Positions 9,058 through 17,956 of a DNA stretch of 64,000 bases are shown one piece after another. The stretch comes from Geodermatophilus dictyosporus (GTDB lineage Bacteria > Actinomycetota > Actinomycetes > Mycobacteriales > Geodermatophilaceae): assembly GCF_900115505.1 (NCBI RefSeq), contig NZ_FOWQ01000002.1, positions 387,145 through 451,144 of the forward strand, given 5' to 3'. Made by a program: the position numbers and the translations under genes. Positions within the stretch are counted from its first letter, which is position 1. Every line of letters starts with the position of its first letter. The notes below the pieces were generated by a model. That model searched no databases, was not told the DNA's origin, and saw nothing but the letters and a program-made list of their open reading frames with translations.

Positions 9058-9753
9058 TCAGAGGCCGGCGGCCTCGAGCGCGGCGACCAGTTCGTCGGCG
9101 ACCACCGCGTACCCCTCGTCGTCGGGGTGGGTGCTGTCGGCCCACAGGCCCTGCGAGGGTGCCAGCCAGTCCCCCGCGACCGGGTCGACGAACAGCAGCC
9201 CGGCCTGCGCGGCGGCCGCGGCCAGGGCGTCGCGGATGGCCTCGATCTCGGCGCGCGGCACGCCCGGTGCCGCCAGTGGCCCGAGGACGACGACCCGCGC
9301 ACCGGGGACGGCGGCGGCGAGGTCGGCGTAGAGGGCGGTGGCCGCCGCCCCCACCTCGACCGAGGGGACGCCCGCGTCGTTGGTGCTGCCCTGCACCACG
9401 ACGACGTCGGGGGCGGCCTGCGCGACGTCCGGCACCCGCGCCCGGAACGGCGCCCGGTCGCCGCCGCCGCCGTCGGCGACGTAGCCGGTGCCCGACTGCC
9501 CGGCGTCGACCTCGGTCCAGCCGAGCCGGTCGGCGGTGCGGGCGGCGTAGGTCGGGCCGACCGAGGTGCCGACGCCGACCGTGTAGGAGTCGCCCAGGAA
9601 GACCGCGCGGACCTCGGCCGCTGCGCGGTCCGGCCCGGCCGTGCCGCCGCAGGCGGCCACCGCGAGGCCGGCGGCCAGGACGGTCACGAGCGGGCCGGGA
9701 GCCCGACGGACGGGGGCGGCCACCCGACCCGGGTGACCGCCCCCGCCGGGCAC
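9058..9753 (-). CDS. SGNH/GDSL-type hydrolase lipoprotein
   Basis: A 231-residue exported esterase-like protein. A basic N-terminus (PVRRAPG) and hydrophobic stretch lead to the lipobox AVAAC with Cys35, so it is probably lipid-anchored outside the membrane. Block I is FLGDSYTVG (Ser56 nucleophile); an Asn in VVVQGSTNDAG and the C-terminal DSTHPD (Asp206, His209) complete an SGNH catalytic set. The GTG start lies 5 bp after the FAD gene stop, so it is the last gene of the Emb-GT2-GtrA-FAD operon. The likely job is removing or moving an acyl group on a surface glycan; the substrate is inference from context. Confidence 0.85.
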   Translation of the reverse strand: MPGGGGHPGRVAAPVRRAPGPLVTVLAAGLAVAACGGTAGPDRAAAEVRAVFLGDSYTVGVGTSVGPTYAARTADRLGWTEVDAGQSGTGYVADGGGGDRAPFRARVPDVAQAAPDVVVVQGSTNDAGVPSVEVGAAATALYADLAAAVPGARVVVLGPLAAPGVPRAEIEAIRDALAAAAAQAGLLFVDPVAGDWLAPSQGLWADSTHPDDEGYAVVADELVAALEAAGL

Positions 9754-9758
9754 GGTGC

Positions 9759-11024
9759 TCAGCGGAAGTACTTCTGCACGACCTCGCGCGCCATCTGCAC
9801 GGCGTAGCTCTGCCCGCGGTCCTGCGGGTAGATCTGCGACATGGTGGCGAGCACGACGCCGGGCATCGACGTCTCGTGCGGCGGGATGGACGCCCGGTAG
9901 TCCGGGGTGACGACCGGCTGGGCGAACGCGGCGCGGGAGAAGTGCCAGTCCTTGACCCACGACAGCTCGAAGTCGGGGTTGAGGCGCTTGAGCCACGGCT
10001 CGTAGCGCTCGAGCAGCTCTGCCGGGTCGGTCGTGTAGCGCCAGTCGTCCCGCGGGACGTAGTTGCCGACGTACAGGACGTGCCGGCCGCCGTACTCGGA
10101 CGGCGGCACCATGTTCGTGTGCTCGACGACCGCGAGGAACGGGAACGACGGGTCGTTCACGTTGAGCCAGTAGTACGGGATGACGCTGCGGTCGCACTCC
10201 AGCACGAAGCAGGTCGCGCCGAGGTACTCCGCGCGCTGCAGCACGTCGTCGGCACCGGCGTCGGTCGCCTCGGCGAACGCCGGCTGGGGCACCGTGACCA
10301 GCACCTTGTCGTACTCGTAGACGGCGCCGTCCTGGGTCCGCACCTCGACCGGGCCCGCCGGGTCGGCCTGGCGCACCGAGGTCAGGCGCTTGCCGGTCTC
10401 GATCTTCCCGCCGCGCTCCTCGACCGCGTGCAGCAGCGCGGTGTAGACCTGGTGGAAGCCGCCGTCCATGTAGCCGAGCTTGAACGTGCGGAAGTGGATG
10501 CGGGCCCACAGCCACGCCATGGAGATCTCCGGCGCGCGCGAGCCGAACTTGCCGGCCAGCAGGGGCTCCCAGATGACCTCCGCGGCCCGGCGGCCCGCCC
10601 AGCGCCGCACCCACGCCAGCGCGCGCCGGTCGTTCAGGCGCTCGCCGTTGCGGATCAGCTTGAGCGAGGCCGACGACGCCCCGAAGCGCAGCCGGTCCAG
10701 CAGCGACAGCGGCGCGAACTTGAGCATCTCCACCGGCGTGGAGAAGTCGTGCAGGGCGTCGTCGTGGAAGATGCCGGTCGTGGTCGAGTGGAACTTCAGC
10801 TTCGGCCCGAGCCCGAGCTCCTCGATGAGGGAGATCATCGCCTTGTCGGACTCGAAGATGTGGTGGTAGAAGCGCTCGAGCGGCGTGCCCTGCACGAGGA
10901 TCGAGCCGGCCAGCCCGCCGATCTCGTCGGCAGCCTCGAGGAGCGTGACGTCGTGACCGTCCTCGACCAGGTCGTAGGCGGCGGTCAGTCCTGTGGCGCC
11001 CGCGCCGATGATGCCGATGTTCAC
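9759..11024 (-). CDS. NAD(P)/FAD-dependent amine-oxidase-like oxidoreductase
   Basis: A 421-residue flavoprotein. It starts VNIGIIGAGATGLTAAYDL (GxGxxG, FAD-binding) and has EIGGLAG, the second glycine-rich motif of the amine oxidase / protoporphyrinogen oxidase / UDP-galactopyranose-mutase-like superfamily. ERFYHHIF and EVIWEPLLAGKFG are typical of a subfamily found in polysaccharide loci. The GTG at 11024 is preferred over an ATG four codons earlier: it has GGAG six bases upstream and makes a GTGA overlap with the gtrA stop. Lying between a GtrA and an SGNH lipoprotein in an arabinosyltransferase operon, it may modify a polyprenyl- or nucleotide-linked sugar. The substrate is unknown. Confidence 0.85.
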   Translation of the reverse strand: MNIGIIGAGATGLTAAYDLVEDGHDVTLLEAADEIGGLAGSILVQGTPLERFYHHIFESDKAMISLIEELGLGPKLKFHSTTTGIFHDDALHDFSTPVEMLKFAPLSLLDRLRFGASSASLKLIRNGERLNDRRALAWVRRWAGRRAAEVIWEPLLAGKFGSRAPEISMAWLWARIHFRTFKLGYMDGGFHQVYTALLHAVEERGGKIETGKRLTSVRQADPAGPVEVRTQDGAVYEYDKVLVTVPQPAFAEATDAGADDVLQRAEYLGATCFVLECDRSVIPYYWLNVNDPSFPFLAVVEHTNMVPPSEYGGRHVLYVGNYVPRDDWRYTTDPAELLERYEPWLKRLNPDFELSWVKDWHFSRAAFAQPVVTPDYRASIPPHETSMPGVVLATMSQIYPQDRGQSYAVQMAREVVQKYFR

Positions 11025-11440
11025 GAGAAGCTCCATTTCTTGTTCAGGAAGAACTGAAAGACCGCGACGACCGGCATGGACGCGATCTTGACGATGTTGG
11101 CGTCCACCCCGAGCCAGGAGTGGAAGACCAGGAGCAGCACCGCGACGAGGCCGATGCCGAGCAGACCGACCGAGTAGAACTTCGCGAAGCGGCGCAGCAT
11201 CCCGTCGCGCTTGCGGAAGTTCAGGTAGCTGTTCAGCAGGAAGTTGTTCGTGATCCCGGCCGACGTGCTGATCGCCGTCGCGAGCTGCTCGTGCATGCCG
11301 AGGACGTTGTAGAGGACCAGGAAGAGGACCAGGTCGAGCAGGACGCCCGAGACACCGATCAGCTGGTAGAGGAAGAAGCTCCGGTAGCGGCCCCAGAGCT
11401 CACGCGCGGTCCCTGCGGAGCGGCTCTGCGTCGCGGTCAT
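11021..11440 (-). CDS. GtrA family membrane protein
   Basis: A 139-residue protein with four predicted membrane helices (about 20-42, 48-68, 84-105, 110-132) and the GtrA hallmarks FLLYQLIGVSG near the start, NFLLNSYLNFRKRD in the middle and FFLNKKWSF at the end. GtrA proteins are proposed to flip or present polyprenyl-phosphate sugars, and in mycobacteria one takes part in arabinan assembly. It overlaps the GT2 gene by 41 bp upstream and the FAD gene by 4 bp downstream, so it is firmly in the operon. It is a likely partner of the GT2 enzyme, in the manner of GtrA/GtrB. Confidence 0.93.
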   Translation of the reverse strand: MTATQSRSAGTARELWGRYRSFFLYQLIGVSGVLLDLVLFLVLYNVLGMHEQLATAISTSAGITNNFLLNSYLNFRKRDGMLRRFAKFYSVGLLGIGLVAVLLLVFHSWLGVDANIVKIASMPVVAVFQFFLNKKWSFS

Positions 11441-12434
11441 GTTCCACCACCTTCTGCACCATGTAGAGCGGCCGTCCCTGGACCTCGGTGTAGATCCGGC
11501 CCACGTAGGAGCCGATCACGCCCAGCGACAGCATCTGCACGCCACCCAGGAACAGGACCATGATCATGAGGAGGGTCCAGCCGGGGACCGACACGTCGGG
11601 GAAGAACAGGCGCAGCCCGATGGCGTAGACGATGCCGAGCAGGGCGAGCACCACGGTGGCCACGCCGAGCCGGGTGATCATCTTGAGCGGCACCGTGGAG
11701 AAGCTGGTCACGCCGTCAGCTGCCAGGCGGAGCATCTTCGACATCGGGTAGTTCGTCTGGCCGGAGGTGCGCTCGTCCCGGTCGAAGGGGACGGCGACCT
11801 GCTTGTACCCGAGCGAGGCGACCAGGCCGCGGACGAAGCGGTTGCGCTCGCGGTGCGCCCGCAGGACGTCGGTGGTCGCGCGGTCCATCAGGCGGAAGTC
11901 GCCGGTGTCCACCGGGATGTCGACGTCGGCGAACCGGTGCAGGAGCCGGTAGTACGCGTGCGCGGTGAACCGCTTCATCGGCGTGTCCTTGCGGCTGCGC
12001 CGCTGCGCGTACACGATCTGCGCGCCGGACTCCCAGGCCGCGATGAGCTCCATGCTCACCTCGGGCGGGTCCTGCAGGTCCGTGTCCATGACGATGACCG
12101 CGTCACCGCGAGCGTGGTCGAGCCCGGCGGTGATGGCCATCTGGTGCCCGAAGTTGCGGGACAGGTCGACCACGCGGACCAGCGGGCAGGACTCCGCGAT
12201 CCGCTCGAGGATCTGCAGCGACCCGTCGCGCGAGCCGTCGTTCACGTAGATGAACTCGAAGTCCAGGTCCGGACGGGTCTGCGAGGCCGCCAGCAGCCGG
12301 TCCTGGAAGGTCTGGATGCCGCCGGCCTCGTTGTAGACGGGGAGCACGTAGGAGACCAGCCGGCGCCGCTCGGGCTCGGACACCGGGGGCCGCTGCTGCG
12401 CGGCGTGGTCGGACTTGATGACGGGGGTCGCCAT
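11400..12434 (-). CDS. family 2 glycosyltransferase, polyprenyl-phosphate sugar synthase (GtrB-like)
   Basis: A 344-residue GT-A enzyme with a C-terminal membrane pair. It has SYVLPVYNEAGGI, YVNDGSRDGS, the DxD motif in MDTDLQDPP (Asp117, Asp119) and DTGDFRLMDR, matching DPM1/GtrB-type synthases that load a sugar from a nucleotide donor onto polyprenyl phosphate. Two helices at about 245-270 and 280-305 are followed by RIYTEVQGRPLYMV, a standard end for the family. AAAGG lies before the ATG. The 3' end overlaps gtrA by 41 bp. In this operon it probably makes the lipid-linked sugar used by the GT-C enzyme encoded upstream; the sugar is unknown. Confidence 0.92.
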   Translation of the reverse strand: MATPVIKSDHAAQQRPPVSEPERRRLVSYVLPVYNEAGGIQTFQDRLLAASQTRPDLDFEFIYVNDGSRDGSLQILERIAESCPLVRVVDLSRNFGHQMAITAGLDHARGDAVIVMDTDLQDPPEVSMELIAAWESGAQIVYAQRRSRKDTPMKRFTAHAYYRLLHRFADVDIPVDTGDFRLMDRATTDVLRAHRERNRFVRGLVASLGYKQVAVPFDRDERTSGQTNYPMSKMLRLAADGVTSFSTVPLKMITRLGVATVVLALLGIVYAIGLRLFFPDVSVPGWTLLMIMVLFLGGVQMLSLGVIGSYVGRIYTEVQGRPLYMVQKVVEHDRDAEPLRRDRA

Positions 12435-12568
12435 GGGGGCCTTTCGTGGTCTTCGGCGTCGTGGGACAGGGCCCGGTCGTCCGCTCTGCGCGGGGACGAG
12501 GGGCCGGAGAGGTCAGGAGTCGCACCTCCGGGCGGGGATCCGCCTGCGGGTCGCGCGCGTGGACCGGG

Positions 12569-15500
12569 TCACCGGTCCCCCTGCCATCCCCAGAGGGTGA
12601 CCTCGTCCGTCACCCGGTCGTACAGGTCGCGGCCCAGAGGGTAGTTCAGTTCGAGGACGTGCCCCCACTCCTCCTGCGGGGCGCCCGCGAGCCGGCTGGG
12701 CACCTCCGTCGTGTCGGCGAGGGAGACCCCGGCGAAGCTCCCGCCCTGGTCGTGCAGGTAGGCGATGGCGGCGGTCCCGTAGGCGGAGGGGGCGCCGATG
12801 ATCACGGTGGGGGTCTGGGCGAGACCGTCCGCCACGACCGGCACGTTCTCCACGCAGGGCACGTGCCAGGACAGCGGCCAGTCCGGCAGGACCGGGCCCC
12901 GTCCGGCGAGCCAGGTCTGCAGGTCCTCCGTCGTGCGGACCCGCGGGCCGGTGACGGCCAGCCAGCCGCCGACGTCGGTGGACGCGTCGGTGGCGAGCAC
13001 CCGCACCCGGTCGGCGCCGTCCGGGACGTCGCCGGCGGCGACGGCCAGGGGGCGCCAGGCCGGCTGGTCGGCCTGCCCGTCGTCGACGGTCCGCCGGGCC
13101 AACGGGGTGACGTCGGTGCCCTCGCCGGCGCGGCCGAACTCCAGTTCCAGGCGGTTGGCCCCGCCGGTCCGCCCGGAGGCGGTCACGGCGACGTCCTGTC
13201 CGTCGGTCAGCTCGGGCAGGGTGAACCAGCGGCTCACCAGGGTGCCGGTGGCGAGCTCGCCGCCCTCGAAGCTGCCCCAGGTGTAGGTGGCCGGGCCTGT
13301 CCCGGGGGTGCCCGGCGGCGGCGAGGACGGCAGGTAGCCGGCGTCGGCCACGAAGCCGTCGGCGGTCTCGCCGTCGGTGGGCTCCTCCGGCGACGCGGGG
13401 GTCAGCGGGCCGTCGGGGTCGTCGAGCAGGACGTCGACGTCCTCCGCGATGCCGCAGCTGACGCCGGTCAGGGTCCCCAGGTTGGTGGCGGCCAGCGAGT
13501 AGCTGCCGGCCTGCGCCTGGCGCAGCGGCGCGACGGTGAACCCGACGAGCAGGACCGTGACCGACGCGGCGGCCGCGCTCACGGTGATCAGCGCGGGGGC
13601 CGCTGCGAGCACGGCCACGCCGCCCCCGCCCGACCGCCGCGACCACACCCGGTGGACGACGGCCGTCGCGGCCGCCGCGAGCACCAGCCAGGTCGCGGGG
13701 TTGCCCAGCGGGACGCCGAAGGGGCTGACCGGGACGTCGTTCCACGGCACGCCCAGGTTCGAGTACAGGTACCAGGAGTTGGCGCCGGAGAACGACAGGG
13801 CGACGAACAGCGCGACGACGCCGGCGCCGGCCAGCGCGACGACCACGGTGACCCGGTCGCGTGCCCGGGACCGGACGACCTGCAGGAGGACCAGGCAGGC
13901 CACGGTGAGGAACGAGGCGCCGAGGCCGGCCAACGACCCGAAGTGGTGCGACCACTTCGAGGGCGTGGTGAACAGCAGCGCGAAGGTCAGCGCCATCGAG
14001 CCGGTGAGCACGTGGACCGCCGGGAACTCGCGCAGCGCCGGCAGCCGACGGGCGAGCAGCGGGACGACGACGAGCAGCACCGCGATGGTCAGCAGCACCG
14101 CCAGCCGCTTGGTGGCCGTGCCCTGGGCACCAGCACCGAGCAGGAGGCCGTAGCGGGTGGACTCCTCGTACCAGTACAGGTTCGGCCCGATGGCCGTGTG
14201 CAGCTCGGTGGCCTTGGCGACGCCGTGCCAGGACTGGTCGGCGAACATCACGACGAGCCCGCTGCTGGCCAGGCCCGCCAGCAGCGCGGCCACGCCCGCC
14301 GTCGTCCACCAGGAGGACCGGTGCGCGTCGTCGACGCCGCGCACCGTCCGCCAGATCCGTGGGAGGAGCACCAGCACCGGCGCGAGCGCGATGACGCCCG
14401 ACGGCGTGACCGACAGGCACAGACCGGCGACCAGCGCGGCGGCACCGATGAGCAGCAGTGGGCGGCGGGCGGTGGGCGCGGTGCCCCGCAGCAGCAGCGC
14501 GAGCACGGTCACCGAGCCGAGGGCGACCCACGGCTCGGGGCGCACCCCGGTGTTGAAGGGCAGCCACCAGGCGAGGAAGCACACCGCCGCGAGCACCGTC
14601 GCGAGCCGGCCGCGCACCGAGCCCGGGAGCACGACGGGCAGCACGCCCCGGCTGACCGCGAACCACGTGAGCACCCCCGCCAGATAGCTGGGCAGGCGCA
14701 GCCACAGCGGCGCGGCCGACAGCGTGGCCAGCGGCTGCACGATGTGCTGCACGAACGTGAACGGCGCCTCGGAGGCGTTGAACCAGTGGTAGTAGTTCCC
14801 GATGTCCCCGCTGGTCAAGCCGTTGCGGATGGTCATCGAGGCGTAGCCGTCGTCGTCGGTGTTGGGGGCGATGACGATCCACAGCGACAGGGTGGCCAGC
14901 ACCGCGGCGTCGCAGGCGAGCGCGAACGCCCGGCCGGGGACGCGCCTGGCCGGCTGCTCCTCGGTCCGCCGCGCCGGCCGGACGACCCACCTGGCGAGCA
15001 GGAGCAGGGAGAGCGCCACGAGGACGACGTGCGCCCCGATCATCGCGGTCTTGACGCCGCTGGGGGTGCTCTCGAACCAGGTGCGGGTGCGGGCGGTGAC
15101 CGTCGTCCCGTCGGCCTGCTCGGGCGCGAGGTCGGTGGTGAAGGCGAACACCTCGGGCACCGGCTCGCCCGCCAGCACGGTCGGGGTGCCCGAGCCGACG
15201 ACGACGCTCAGCGCGGTGTCGTCGGCGTCCACCCGGACGTCGCAGCCGGTCGCGTCCGGGGCCACGGTCTGCACGAGGCGTCCGTTGACCAGGACGCGCA
15301 CCTGCCCGGCGTCGGTGTCGACGACGAGCCCGTTGGCCAGACCCTCGTCGCGGACGACGTCCGTGGCGAGCAGCGTCGTGCGCTCACCGGTGGCCAGGGC
15401 GGTCTGCACCGCGGTGCAGGGGACCTCGGCGTGCAGCTCGGCCGGGCGGTAGGGCACGAACAGCGCGGTGGTGGAGGTCGGCTGCTCCCCCTGCGAGGGC

Positions 15501-15667
15501 CAGGTCACCGTGGTGCGGTCGGCCACGACCGGCGCGAAGGGCAGTGCCACGGCCAGCAGCACGGCGAACACACCGGCGAGCGCCGCCACCACCGAGCGCG
15601 TCCGCCGCCGCGGGGCAGGGTCCGACACGGCTGGGACCGGCACGTCCGGCAGGAGCGTCGTTGACAC
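12569..15667 (-). CDS. EmbC-like arabinosyltransferase (GT-C, GT53-type)
   Basis: A 1032-residue polytopic protein close to the length of mycobacterial Emb proteins. After an N-terminal helix (about 25-48) comes an extracytoplasmic domain with FVPYRPAELHAEVPC. IVIAPNTDDDGYASM at about 262-277 carries the modified DDx motif of Emb enzymes in the loop after the next helix. About a dozen more helices run to about residue 690, then a C-terminal extracytoplasmic domain with YTWGSFEGG and RSRWF-like beta segments as in Emb carbohydrate-binding domains. Emb enzymes add arabinofuranose from decaprenyl-phospho-arabinose to wall arabinan. GAGAGG precedes the GTG. It heads the minus-strand operon; 134 bp separate it from the GT2 gene. 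Arabinose as donor is inferred from family. Confidence 0.9.
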   Translation of the reverse strand: MSTTLLPDVPVPAVSDPAPRRRTRSVVAALAGVFAVLLAVALPFAPVVADRTTVTWPSQGEQPTSTTALFVPYRPAELHAEVPCTAVQTALATGERTTLLATDVVRDEGLANGLVVDTDAGQVRVLVNGRLVQTVAPDATGCDVRVDADDTALSVVVGSGTPTVLAGEPVPEVFAFTTDLAPEQADGTTVTARTRTWFESTPSGVKTAMIGAHVVLVALSLLLLARWVVRPARRTEEQPARRVPGRAFALACDAAVLATLSLWIVIAPNTDDDGYASMTIRNGLTSGDIGNYYHWFNASEAPFTFVQHIVQPLATLSAAPLWLRLPSYLAGVLTWFAVSRGVLPVVLPGSVRGRLATVLAAVCFLAWWLPFNTGVRPEPWVALGSVTVLALLLRGTAPTARRPLLLIGAAALVAGLCLSVTPSGVIALAPVLVLLPRIWRTVRGVDDAHRSSWWTTAGVAALLAGLASSGLVVMFADQSWHGVAKATELHTAIGPNLYWYEESTRYGLLLGAGAQGTATKRLAVLLTIAVLLVVVPLLARRLPALREFPAVHVLTGSMALTFALLFTTPSKWSHHFGSLAGLGASFLTVACLVLLQVVRSRARDRVTVVVALAGAGVVALFVALSFSGANSWYLYSNLGVPWNDVPVSPFGVPLGNPATWLVLAAAATAVVHRVWSRRSGGGGVAVLAAAPALITVSAAAASVTVLLVGFTVAPLRQAQAGSYSLAATNLGTLTGVSCGIAEDVDVLLDDPDGPLTPASPEEPTDGETADGFVADAGYLPSSPPPGTPGTGPATYTWGSFEGGELATGTLVSRWFTLPELTDGQDVAVTASGRTGGANRLELEFGRAGEGTDVTPLARRTVDDGQADQPAWRPLAVAAGDVPDGADRVRVLATDASTDVGGWLAVTGPRVRTTEDLQTWLAGRGPVLPDWPLSWHVPCVENVPVVADGLAQTPTVIIGAPSAYGTAAIAYLHDQGGSFAGVSLADTTEVPSRLAGAPQEEWGHVLELNYPLGRDLYDRVTDEVTLWGWQGDR

Positions 15668-16099
15668 GTGGCGCCTCTCGATCGCCCGGGGCGTGCGTAC
15701 CTCGACGGGCTTGACGGTGCGATGACCGAGGGAGAGGCGCCTCAGGCGAGGACCCGGCCCGCGGTGGGGACCGATCCGGAGAACCTCTCGGGTCCTCCCG
15801 AGGGTAGCCCACCTCCGTCACCCGTCCGTGTCGACAGAGACAGCAGCGGGCTGCTGTGCGTCACGTGACGCTTGTGGTCAACGGGTTCTCCTCGGGGCCT
15901 GCTCCGGCGCCCGCGGTGGCGCACTCGGCGGGCCCGTCGCCGGACACCAGCCGGGTGCCGACGTGGGCTGCAGCCGACCCCGCGGGGCGGCGGACGCGCC
16001 CGGGCGGGTCGGGCCGCAGCGCGGAGCTGCTCGGCCCCGTCCTCGGTGGTGCCCGCGCCGAGCAGGCCGTGCTCGCCGGCGCCGACGGCACGGTCCGGA
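15668..16099. other. gene-free stretch between the Emb gene and the LuxR remnant
   Basis: No frame here has convincing protein features on either strand. The part next to 15667 must hold the Emb operon promoter. A short inverted repeat, CTCGGG-TCCT-CCCGAG (15787-15802), is the only structure seen. From about 15900 rightward the plus strand may contain further unrecognisable remains of the decayed LuxR-type gene. Confidence 0.4.
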
Positions 16100-16696
16100 C
16101 CCGTCGGCGTTCGGCGTGGGCGTCGAGCCGGCGCAGCTGCCCACGGTGCCACTGGTGTTCCCGCGCGTGGCTGGCGGAGCTGACCGCGTTCGCCACCGGC
16201 ACCGGCGCCCCCGCCGCGGTCGCCGTCGTCGAGCACGGGCACGCCCTGCTCGCCGGGGGGACCGGGCGGAGGAGCACTTCCGCCGCGCCCTCGCCGCGCA
16301 CGCCGGCTCGCCGCGCCTGCCCGACCGGCCCGCACCGAGCTGGCGTACGGCGAGCACCTGCGCCGCGCCCACCGCCGGGTCGACGCGCGCGCGCACCTGC
16401 GGGCGGCCCTGGTGCGGTTCGAGGAGCTCGGCGCCGGCCCGTGGGCCGAGCGCGCGGCAGCGGAGCTGCGGGCCTCCGGGGAGACCGCCCGTCGCCGCGA
16501 CGTGTCCACCGCCACCGACCTGACCCCGCAGGAGCGGCAGGTCGCCGCGCTGGTCCGGCAGGGCCTGTCCAACCGGGACGTCGCGGCGCAGTTGTTCCTG
16601 AGCCCCCGCACCGTCGACTTCCACCTGCGCGGCTGCTTCGCGAAGCTCGGCATCACCTCACGGGTGGAGCTGGCCGCCGTCCCCCTGGACGGGTAG
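16100..16696 (+). pseudogene. decayed LuxR family transcriptional regulator
   Basis: The 3' end encodes an intact LuxR DNA-binding domain: DLTPQERQVAALV, GLSNRDVAAQLFLSPRTV and LGITSRVEL (16510-16680). Upstream, the helical-repeat region typical of large LuxR/MalT regulators is spread over three frames: LAELTAFATGTGAPAAVAVV with EHGHALLAG in one, AEEHFRRALAAHAGSPRLPD in the next, then RTELAYGEHLRRAHRR and FEELGAGPWAERAAAELR in the HTH frame. At least two frameshifts lie near 16255-16265 and 16325-16333. The first is at a run of six G, so one could be a sequencing error, but no AAA domain or credible start exists upstream. A separate 94-residue HTH protein starting at GTG 16412 cannot be excluded. 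Confidence 0.7.
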
Positions 16697-16774
16697 CCGG
16701 CGCGTCCCGACCACGCGTCCGCACGGTGGCCCGCCACGAGCCGGCACCCACCGGGAGAGCGCCGGAGACCCCGG

Positions 16775-17944
16775 CTACCGCAGGAGGCTGCGGGCGATGA
16801 CCATGCGCTGGATCTGGTTGGTGCCCTCGTAGATCTGGGTGATCTTGGCGTCGCGCATCATGCGCTCGACCGGGAAGTCCTGCGTGTAGCCGGCGCCCCC
16901 GAAGAGCTGGACGGCGTCGGTGGTGACCTTCATGGCGACGTCGGAGGCGAAGGCCTTGGCCGCCGCGCACAGCCGGCCGAGGTCGGGGTCCACCTTGCCG
17001 CCGGAGTGGCCCGACTCGCCACGCGCGGCGGCGACGTAGACCAGGTGCCGGGCGGCCTCGATCTGCACGGCCATGTCGGCGAGCATGAACTGCACACCCT
17101 GGAAGTCGCTGACGGCCTTGCCGAACTGCTTGCGCTCGCGGGTGTACTCCACGGCGGCGTCGAGCGCGCCCTGGGCGATGCCGACGGCCTGCGCGCCGAT
17201 GGTCGGGCGGGTGAAGTCCAGCGTCCGCAGCGCGGTCTTGAAGCCGGTGCCCTCCGCGCCGATGATCCGGTCGGCCGGGATGGTGCAGTCGGTGAAGTAG
17301 AGCTCGCAGGTGGGCGAGCCCTTGATGCCCATCTTCCGCTCCTTGGGGCCCACGGCGAAGCCCGGGTCGTCGCGGTGCACGACGAAGGCGGAGATGCCGT
17401 TGGCCCGCTTCTCCGGGTCGGTGACGGCCATGACCGTGTACCACTCCGACACCCCGGAGTTGGTGATCCAGGCCTTGGTGCCGTCGAGCACCCAGGTGTC
17501 GCCGTCGCGGCGGGCCCGGGTCCTCATCGCGGCGGCGTCGGAGCCGGCCTCCCGCTCGGACAGGCCGTAGCTGATCATCGCGTCGCCGGCGGCGATGCTC
17601 GGCAGCACCTTCTGCTTGAGCTCCTCGGACGCCGACAGGATGATCGGCATCGACCCGAGCTTGTTGACCGCCGGGACGAGCGAGGCGGACACGTCGACCC
17701 GGGCGACCTCCTCGATCACGATGCAGGTCGCGATCGCGTCGGCGCCCTCGCCGCCGTAGGCCTCGGGGATGTGCGTGGCGTGGAACCCGGCCGCGGTCAG
17801 CGCCTTCTGCGCCTCGATCGGGTAGCGGGAGTCGGCGTCGACCTCGGCGGCGTAGGGCGCGATCTCCCGCTCGGCGATGTCGCGGACCGCGGCCCGGATC
17901 GCGTCGTGCTCCTCGGTCAGCTGGTACAGCCCGGTCGTACTCAC
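16775..17944 (-). CDS. acyl-CoA dehydrogenase
   Basis: An FAD enzyme of 389 residues that introduces the alpha-beta double bond in acyl-CoA. Family landmarks: YGLSEREAGSDAAAM (flavin/substrate loop), WITNSGVSEWYTVMAVTD, KMGIKGSPTCELYFTDC, YTRERKQFGKAVSDFQGVQF and QLFGGAGYTQDFPVERMMRD. The catalytic base is Glu373 in QIYEGTNQIQ. Its position next to purE and purK resembles fadE25 (Rv3274c) of M. tuberculosis, a short-chain or branched-chain enzyme. The GTG start lies 9 bp after the purE stop with a possible leaderless -10 box over that stop, so it could be co-transcribed with purKE or started separately. Confidence 0.95.
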   Translation of the reverse strand: MSTTGLYQLTEEHDAIRAAVRDIAEREIAPYAAEVDADSRYPIEAQKALTAAGFHATHIPEAYGGEGADAIATCIVIEEVARVDVSASLVPAVNKLGSMPIILSASEELKQKVLPSIAAGDAMISYGLSEREAGSDAAAMRTRARRDGDTWVLDGTKAWITNSGVSEWYTVMAVTDPEKRANGISAFVVHRDDPGFAVGPKERKMGIKGSPTCELYFTDCTIPADRIIGAEGTGFKTALRTLDFTRPTIGAQAVGIAQGALDAAVEYTRERKQFGKAVSDFQGVQFMLADMAVQIEAARHLVYVAAARGESGHSGGKVDPDLGRLCAAAKAFASDVAMKVTTDAVQLFGGAGYTQDFPVERMMRDAKITQIYEGTNQIQRMVIARSLLR

Positions 17945-17956
17945 GAGTAGATGCTA
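17945..17956 (-). promoter_or_regulatory. possible leaderless -10 box for the acyl-CoA dehydrogenase
   Basis: On the minus strand TAGCAT (17956-17951) lies 6 nt before the GTG at 17944. Its TAG is also the purE stop codon, so the match may be chance; read-through from purKE is equally possible. Confidence 0.35.

Noticed and set aside
11400..11440. The 41-bp GT2/gtrA overlap as a frameshift or wrong start
   Set aside because: The GT2 C-terminus and the GtrA N-terminus both look normal and no later gtrA start precedes the first helix.
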